A stretch of 64,000 bases of DNA from Opisthocomus hoazin (taxonomy: Eukaryota > Chordata > Aves > Opisthocomiformes > Opisthocomidae): the NCBI RefSeq assembly GCF_030867145.1, contig NC_134427.1:10873001-10937000 (forward strand), given 5' to 3'. Shown here in pieces: positions 49,061 to 57,700 of this stretch. The notes beneath the pieces were generated by a model, which searched no databases, was not told the DNA's origin, and saw nothing but the letters and a program-made list of their open reading frames with translations. The position numbers were made by a program, and so were the translations under genes. How positions within the stretch are numbered: position 1 is the stretch's first letter; the number at the start of each line of letters is the position of its first letter.

Positions 49061-51560
49061 GAGGCTGGGAGAGGGGGGGTCTGGGCCGGGCGCCGCTGCT
49101 CTTGCTGTCGTGGAGTCACCGTGTTCCCCGCGCTGACCCCGGACCTCTCTGCCCTCCGTCCTGTGAAGCCGGGGGACAGCGGGGCTGGGCGCCAGCTCCT
49201 GCTGTCCTGCCCGGTGGCACGCAGCCCGGGGTGGCTGGGCTCCGCGAGGGCTGCGGGGTCTTGCTCTGCCCATGGCCACCTGGTTGTCCTGCGCCAGCAC
49301 GCCTGGGGCATGAAGGTCCTGCGGGCTGCAAGCTCGCGCTGCCATGGCGGTGACTGTAGCAACCGGTTTGTCACCCTTTCAAGCCTCCTGTGCCCCCCAC
49401 ACTGGGGCTGGGGGTGTGCTGTGGGGGTTCTTCGGTGGGAGCTGAAGGAGGGCTTCTTCTGGCCCTGACGGACCTCCAGCTCCCACGGCAGCTCTCCCCT
49501 TGGAGCTGGAGTAAGGCCAGACCCTGCGTGTCCAACCCAGCTCTGTTTGGGACCTGTGCCCTGTGCCAGGTGTGTTGCACAATAACTACTGGTGCTGCTG
49601 CTGCAGTCCCACTCTGAGCTGGGGAACAGGGTGGCATTTTCTCTCCAAACGCTCCAAATAGCACCACTGATGTAGATTTGTGGCTGGTCCAGTGCCACTG
49701 GTCTGTCAAGCTCCAGTCCTGGCAGCAGCCTTTCGGAGCAGCTGAGTGCTGAAGGTCGTCTGGTACCCACAGCCACTCCTGCTGTACTTTGTACTCGCCG
49801 TTGGAGCCAGCTGGGAGGGTTTCCCCAAGCAACTGCTGGCACCAGCACTCTGCCTGCCTGAGCAGGGAGGGGACAACAGGGTGAATGCCCTGCTCCCTGG
49901 TGGAAGTGGTGCCTTTGCCTCTGGTGACAGCAGGGGTTTGAGCCTGCAGCCAGAGCCCCTGGGCATCAGGGAGGGAAGCTCTAAGGTCCCATGGCTTCCT
50001 GCACTGCAGTTAGGGCTGGCTCCCTCAGTGTGATCGCTGAGTAGATCACGGCTGCTGATCCTGTCCCTAGAAGGTGGAGGGGGAAGTGGATGTGGGCACC
50101 GCTGTGCTGCTTAGCATCCCCTGCGCCTTGGCTGGCTGGACCTGCTGACGGCAGCCCCCAGCCTGCAGAAGCTGGCTGGGCAGGTGAGGGGTCTGGCTCC
50201 TGGGTTGGTATCTGGCTGTGCATGCCCCAGTGGCCACTGCTCTGTGCAGAGATGCCTCACCCTGTGCTGATGCTGTGCTCCTGAGGGACATGCTGCACCC
50301 CAGCCCTGGAGACCAACACACTGGTGGTATTTGGGAGCGAGGTGCCGTTCTGGGGTGCTGCTGTGTCACAGGGGGAGACTAGGCTGACCTTGGCCATAGC
50401 CGAGGCACGGCAGAGCCCCTCTGGTGTGGCTGCCTGGGGCTGGGAGGGCCTGGGCTAGCTTTGCTCCCTCTCTCCAGGGCCCAGGTTGGGATGGGGCAGG
50501 GCCCTGCTAGGCACACCCTTGCCTTGACATTGGAGAGGATGTGGATGGGAGGATGTGGTCATCTGGCTCCTGTGCCTGGCTCCGTGGTCACAGTGAAATG
50601 GGAGTCTGGCTTAGTCTGCGAGGGTGGTAGTACTGCGTGGGTTGCCTGGCCTGTTGGGAAGGTTGGGATGAGGAGGGGGAGCAGCTCTGCAGCAGGGCAA
50701 GCGGTTATAAACATGATGCTACTCGGGGTGAATAAAGGGAGACCTGCTTGGGGCTCCCTGCTTCCTCCAGCTGAGCACCAGGAATCTGGAGACCACAGCA
50801 GAGTGTCCAGACCCTCTCCTTCCCAGTGCATGGGGAATCCAGTGGTAGCCCTGTACCCAGCCTAGGTGCTTGTGACTGTAGCAGTGGGTTTCCCTCTGTA
50901 ATTGCTGCTCTCCCCCTGCTCCCCACCCTGTGCTTGGACCGGTGACCGTCCGGCGCCTGCTCAGCTGCAGCTCCTCCAGCTGCCCTGGGTACCACTTGCT
51001 GTGCGAGCTGAGCTGGAGAGCTGCCAGGATGGTGCTGCCTCGGCGGGGACCCGGGCTGGGGGAGGCGGGGGGAGCTTCCCAGGCTGCTGCATGGACCCCC
51101 AGCTGCGCAGCAGGAGCCCTGCGCTGCGGTGTGGGGCTGCATGGTCCTCGCAGCTGGGCTGCTCCCAGGGAGCCCGAGTGCAAGGTTGTGTCAGGCTAGC
51201 CGGCGAGGCTGCCGGCCCGTGGAGCCTGCACCGTGCCTCTGGCTCCCAGGCAGAGTGCCAGACCCTGGGCTGGGGAGCAGGTTCGGCTCCCTGCCAGCTC
51301 CCGGCTTGCTCCAGGTCGTTGAGCAAAGGGTTCCAGGGCAGTGTGCTGAACAGGTTGGGCTGCACCCTGTGCTTCCACTTTCCCCGGCACCACGCCTCGC
51401 CTGGGGACACGGCCAGCAGCCCCGCTATGTCCCAGGGCTCTGGGGCAGCCGCTCGCCAGAGTGCCTGGACCCAGGGTGCTGCAGTGCCCCATCTCCACGG
51501 GACGAGGTGCAGTGTGTGTCAGGAAGTCTGTGCCAGCACGCTGTGCTCATCCCCCCGCAG
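49061..51560. other. GC-rich stretch, probably intron 1 of GDPD2
   Basis: No coding exon recognised. The stretch ends in the acceptor CTCATCCCCCCGCAG (51,546-51,560), which opens the exon carrying the GDPD2 start codon. If the first exon ends at 48,875, all of it is the first intron. Overlapping long frames on both strands look like GC-driven noise. Confidence 0.5.
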
Positions 51561-51706
51561 GACACGTGGCCTTTGGTCTGGGACAGCCCGGCGCTATGGC
51601 AGACCCCCCTGGCTGCTGCCGCCCCTGTGCCACCTGCCTGCTCTGCCTCTACAGCTGCCGGTGGATCACCGCCAAGAAGAGGAGGAAGGGCCCAGGAACC
51701 ACCAAG
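51561..51706 (+). CDS. GDPD2: GDPD2 exon with start codon (coding 51,596-51,706)
   Basis: After the acceptor at 51,560 come 35 nt of 5' untranslated sequence. The ATG at 51,596 starts [14 protein letters not shown]. The exon encodes residues 1-37, the cytoplasmic N terminus. It matches the known human start in length and in its run of cysteines (six within about 16 residues), which are candidates for palmitoylation or disulfide regulation. It ends AAG|GTGATA in phase 0. The start is supported by agreement with the mammalian N terminus. Confidence 0.93.
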
Positions 51707-54700
51707 GTGATACCACGGGTGATGCTGAGCTGGGGCTGGCCAGCCCCTGCGTGGGAGGCTCAGAGTGGTGGCTGGGGTGGGGAGGGGCTCCGGCTGGGGG
51801 GGCTTAGCCCAGACATGGGGCTGCTGACCCCTTGCCACTGGTCCTGCTCCCCAGGGCTGAGCCCCAAGAGAGCTGGGGTGCTACCTGGCACCCTCTCTGT
51901 CCAGGGACTGCCCTAGCCTGGCGCAGTGAGAAGGTGAGTTGTCTGTTACCGCTGAGTGACAGGAAGGGCAGAGCAGCACGCTGGCAGCAGTGGGACTGAG
52001 CCGTGGCCGTCCCCTGCCCAGCCGAGCGTGCGCCTGCGGCAGGGCTCACGTGTGCCTGGAGCAGAGCGCCGTGCTCCCCGAGGGCTGAGCGTGGCAGGCA
52101 GGTCCCGGGGTGCCAAGTGCCTGGCAAGGCACGTGAGAGGCACAGCTCCTGGGCTGGGCGCGGCCCCTGCCGATGGGGTGCTGGAAGGGGGTGTCCCTGG
52201 CAATTTGTAACCTGGGAGGGGTGAGGCCCTGGGATTCTCTGAGGTCTCCAGCTCCCATGGGAGTGGCTGCTCCGCTGCTTGTCCCGTCTTGCCTGGAATG
52301 TGCGAGTTGGTCTGGGCTGCCAGGTGTCCCGCTCAGCACCAGTGGCACCCCTCACATCCCCTTGTATGCGGGGCTGGGGGCTGGAGACCCTGAAGCTGGA
52401 CCTGGCTTCAGCTGGGCAGGCAGGAGCAGTCTGCAAGCTCACCGCTGCAATGGCAGCTCTGGGGTGCAGCAGCCCTCTCCACCCAGCCCACAGATCGCCC
52501 AGCTAGAAGGGAACAGGACCTGGCTCCCTGCCCCTTCCTGTGTCCAAAGTCCCAGCCTGCTCCCGGGGGCTGCTACATGGGAAAGGAGGCAATCCTGCCA
52601 CAGGGGCTGTCCTCCCCAGCCTGGCATAGGCAGCTTTTTTAGCTTGTTGTAGGAGATGCTGCTCCATCTTCCTGTAGCATAGGTCCGGCCAAAAGACCTC
52701 TCCTGGGGAGCTCTGTTCCCTCTCTGTGGGGCAGCTCAGTGCCCAGACCCATGAGGCCAGTGCCTGCTGTGACCATCTGTGCACCCTGCCGCAGGCTGAG
52801 TGCTCCCCAGGGGTCTCACCAACCTGACCAGGGGCTAGGTGCTCTGCAGGAGTGTGCATAGCTGTCATCTCTGGCTTTCAGTGTGACTGCAGCTGGTTCC
52901 TTTTCCTCTTCTGCGTCTTCCTCTTCACACTGGTGTGGCTCTACTTTGCCATCATCATCCTCAATGATTTCCACAACTTCAATGAGTGAGTAGGATCCCA
53001 TGTCCAGCGTTGCTCCTGGTGTCCCCCCCTGCCCCTCTGACCATCCCTTTTGCTGGCAGGTTCATCTTCAAGCACAGGAAGTTGTGGCTGGACTGGTCCC
53101 TGGTCCTGCTCATAGCTACGGCCGTGCTGATCACCTACTCGGCTGTGCTGCTGGTGAGCCTTGCTGATCCTGCCTGGGCTAGTGGGGGTACGGAGCTGTG
53201 CTGAGCACAGGCTGGCTGCCATGCCCTGAGTAGAGGCAGGTGGAGCCCGCAGCGTCCGGCCCGCTGGAGCTGCGTCAGCCTGAGCATGACCAGAGACCCT
53301 GCCTGTGTTAGGGGGCCAGAGCTCCTGTGGCTGAGTCCTGTGCCCTGAGAGTGCTGAGGTGTGGGGTGCAGCCCAGCTCTGATATCTCCTTGTCCTTCTC
53401 ACAGGTCCTTGCTTTGTGCTTGCAGCTCTGCGGCCAGCCCTTGAAGCTACACTGGCTGCACAAGGTGAGAGGCTCGGGGTGCAGGGGGCAACAAAGCTGG
53501 TGAAGGGTCTAGAGAACAAGTCTTATGAGGACCAACTGAGGGAACTGGGGTCGTTTAGTCTGGAGAAGAGGAGGCTGAGGGGAGATCTTACCACTTTCTA
53601 CAACTACCTGAAAGGAGGTTGTAGTGAGGCGGGTGTTGGTCTCTTCTCCCAAGTAACTAGAGACAGGACAAGAGGCAATGGCCTCAAGTTGCGCCGGGGG
53701 AGGTTTAGATTGGATAGTAGGAAATATTTCTTTGCTGAAAGAGCGATCAGGCATTGGAACAGGCTGCCCAGGGAAGTGGTGGAGTCGCCATCCCTGGAGG
53801 TGTTCAAAAAACATGTAGATGTGGCACCTGGGGACATGGTTTAGCAGGCATGGGGGTGTTGGGTTGACAATTGAACTTGATGATCTCGGAGGTCTTTTCC
53901 AACCTTAATGGTTCTATGATTCTATGGTGCCTGCCCTGGCTGCCCTTGCACCTTGGGAAGCTGTGACCAGCCTACTGGGTCTGCGTATGGCTGCTGTGAC
54001 CCCACTGACTGGCTGTGTGTCCCCGCTGAGCTGGGCTGCAGCTGTTTGTCCCGCAGCCGCGCACCTCTGGGATGGGAATATTGCCCTTGCTCAAAGCATG
54101 GGGTACAGAGCTCAGCTGCAAACCCAGCTGGGGGAAGTGGGGTCTCGGGACTTGCAGGGGCTCGGGAGGAAGGGGTGAGAAGGACTCTGCCTGCCCTGGC
54201 AGGGCAGAGCCCAGCTGGCCTGCAGGATGCTCTGTGCTCCCCTAACTGCCCTGTGCCCTGCCCCGCAGACCTTGCTGATCTTAACTGCCCTGGTGGTGGC
54301 TGCAGCCTTCACAGGGCTGGGAATAAAGTGGGCAGAGGAGTGGAGAAGCGCGCTTATCTCCCTGCAGGTGAGTCACCTCGATACCAGAGACTCCCCCGCT
54401 GTACCTGGCCTGTGGGGACGAGCTGAAGGGTGGTGACTGGAACCCCGGGCATGGCTGTGTGCCGTGGGGGTTAACTCCCTGCCTTTGACTTCTGCTGCCT
54501 GGTCAGTCGAGGTGCTCCCCCTGCTCTTGCAGTCCTGCCTGGAGCGGCTGGAGTCAGGGTGATGAATGGTGGCTGGACCAGAAAGGGGAGTCTGTTCAGT
54601 CCCCCCAGGAGCCTGTCCTTTCCTCCCTGGTGCTGTGGCTCTTCCAGCAGTGCTGGCTGCAGTGGCAGATCCCTGGCATTGGAGCACATGGATTTTGGGG

Positions 54701-57700
54701 ACGGGGGCTGCTGACACCCTGCCTTTGGCTCCCCAGGCAACAGGTCCCTTCCTGCACATTGGAATCGTGGGGGGAATGACGCTCCTTGCCTGGCCCCTGG
54801 CCAGCTTCATCTACCGCACCCGCAGCGCAGGTAATCCTCCTCCAAGGTCTCCACCTCGCCCCTCGGCTGTTGCCCTACTTCCTACCACCCAGCCGAGTGG
54901 CACCAGAGTGGTGCACAGAGAGCATTGGTACAGTGGGAATAAGTCCCCAGGACTCAGTCTGGTAGTAACATCTGCTCTTGGTTGCTGCTTCTCATGCCAA
55001 GCCCTTGGTGCATCTTCAGCCCTTGCTGCTTTGCAGCTGAAGGAGGGCTATAAGTGGCAGACTGAGTCCTGCAGAAGTGCTGGGTTGGTGTGTGAGGACA
55101 GGTAGTGAGCCAAGAATAAATCTGCAGTGTTCCTGAGGCTGGGGATGCAATGCCTGACCTAGGGCAACCATCACGTAATGCCAAGTGAAGCAGCCTTGGC
55201 TTATTCCTAACAGCCTGCAAAACACTTCCTTTGTACCTCATCCCTTTGTCTTCTCTGTCTGCAGGTCTTAAGGTGTTTCTCCTGCTTGTGTACTGTGCGG
55301 TGATGATTGCACTGTATCTGGCTCCCCTGGGAATCACCTCCCCTTGCATCATGGAGGAGAACCAGCTGCCCCCCAAGCCAGCCCTGGTTGGCCACCGAGG
55401 AGCCCCCATGGTGAGTGGCCAGCTCTGGTAGTGTCTTGGCACAACTGTGGTCTGCTGAACCCAGCTGTGAGACGACACAGTGGTCAGGGTGGATGGGGCA
55501 GGCTGCTCTGCAGGTGAAAGCCAGGCTGTGCCTGGCCATGGGCACCGGCATCAGACCCGTGCTGCTGCAGGCATGGACGAGCTCTGGCCAGCCCAGTAGA
55601 GAGGGGTCCCCACACCAGCCAGGACAGCACAGGGCTGGAGAATGGGTGAGCACAGGATGAGGAGGGTGGGCACAGCAGCCACCAGGCAAAGCTGCTTGCA
55701 GAGTGCTGCTGGGCCAGGAGCAGGTAACTCTGCAGGAGACGAGATGGCCTCAAGTTGCATCAGGGGAGGTTTAGATTGGATATTAGGAAAAATTTCTTTA
55801 CTGAAAGAGTGGTCAGGCATTGGAAAAAGCTGCTCAGGGAAGTGGTGGAGTCACCATCCCTGGAGGTGTTCAAAAAACGTGTAGATGTGGCACTTGGGGA
55901 CATGGTTTAGCAGGCGTGGGGGTGTTGAGTTGACGGTTGAACTTGGTGATCTCAGAGGTCTCTTCCAACCTTAATGATTCTATGATTCTAAAGCCTGGCT
56001 GTGTCGTGTGGGCTGGGAAGCAGGGACTAGGCAGGCTCCAGCTGTCTACACCAGCCCTTTTCCATCCCCCACCCTACTGGGGTCTCCCCAGTCTCATTGT
56101 GGCTGCCCCAGAGCCCAGGCAAGCTGCTGGGTGCAGCCAGGCAGGGTGAGTGCCTGCCTCCTGCCCCTTCCTGCCTGTGTCCTCTGCACTAACACTGTTC
56201 CTTTTCCAGCTGGCCCCCGAAAACACGCTCATGTCACTGCACAAGGCGGTGGACTGTGATGTGCAAGTCTTTGAGACAGACGTCATGGTGAGGTAAAGGG
56301 AAAAGGGACAGCAGGGACTGGAAGGGAGGAAGGGGCCTGTGTATCCTGGGATGTCACCTCCCGCATGGGGCATGCTGGAACACACCTGGAACACTGATAT
56401 AGCCTGCATTTAGAGGCAGCCCTGTTCAAAGGGCTCTGCCATTCCCACCTTCCTAGTATGGGACTGGCTCCAGCTTGGTGTCCCAATGCTGTGGGAGAGG
56501 TACTGGGTTTCTGTCCTCCCCACGCAGGTTACCTTCCAGGCCATTAGGAGGGAGGCACCATCAGGGGAGGGGCACTGCCTGGAAAACAGACCCTGGCTCT
56601 AGTTCATCTCATGCAATCCTGCTACAGGGACAGCTGCTGCAGTAAGCAAAGAACTGCTTGGTTCCTGGCTTGGTCTCTAGGTGCTCTGTGCTTTCCAGAC
56701 ACTCACTTTTTTGTGTAGAGGACCACAAGTAGGCAGAAAGGTGGGGGCTACCCTAGCAGTGTGGCTGGGAGGGGACAGAAATGCTGGGGCATGAACAGAG
56801 GACAAACAGTTTGCAACACAGAGCTTCCCTCTCTGTTCCTTTGCCAGTGCTGATGGGGTCCCATTCCTCATGCATGACGAGGAACTCACCAGGACAACCA
56901 ACGTGCAGGCTGTGTTCCCCAAGAGGGCTGCCCTGAACAGCACCACCTTCAACTGGACAGACCTCCAGCAGCTGGATGCTGGCAGCTGGTTCCTGGAGGT
57001 CATGATGCCCCTGGGGTGGCTGGTCAGGGATGGGTACATTTGTGGGTGAAGCATGAGCCCTGCTCTCTGCAGCGCTAGTCCTGGCAGACGCCTAGACAGG
57101 GCGCAGAAGCACTTCCACTGTCCTGGTTTTGGTTAAAACAGAACCAGGACATCCATGCTTGCACAAATCCTGTTGGGTACGGTTACACCCCAAGCTGGGG
57201 TTTGTTCTGACTCCTCAGGTTAGTCACGGAGGAGGCTGGTTTGAGGGGAGATGTCTCATGCATTTTCTCTGAGCTGCACAGCCTGCCTGGGCTTGGAGGG
57301 AGCTGTGGCAAGGCTCTTCCCAAAATGTGACTAATCAATTGCTGAGCTGCTCCAGATGCCCACAGGTGCTGGGGCTGCTTCAACTCTGCTGTTAGTGGGG
57401 AGAAGGGTAGAGGTGCCCCGTGGATATACAGCGGAAGGATCCCTGTCTGCACTGGAGAGCATGTGGAGAGGCCAGCGTAGGAAACTGAGAGCCAGAGATG
57501 GGCACCAGTTTAGGAGGTGGAAGATTACAGGGGGTCTGCCTCTGGTGACTAACTCTCTCTCACCTTTGCAGCGGAGGCCATTTCCCAGTATGCAGAGTCT
57601 TTCTGATAGCGATCGCGACCAGGCGACTAAGCAGAAGATCCCATCCTTGGAACAGGCGCTAGAGGCAGCCAAGCAAAGCAATATCTCCATCATGTTCGAC

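Noticed and set aside
48113-49848. Very long minus-strand reading frames (410 and 483 codons)
   Set aside because: They lie in a CpG island where GC-rich composition removes stop codons, overlap other long frames on both strands, consist mainly of Pro, Arg, Ala and Gly, and match no family.
50461-51838. Several long frames on both strands upstream of the GDPD2 start exon
   Set aside because: They overlap one another and the real exon 1 in wrong frames; the conserved MADPPGCC frame explains the coding signal.
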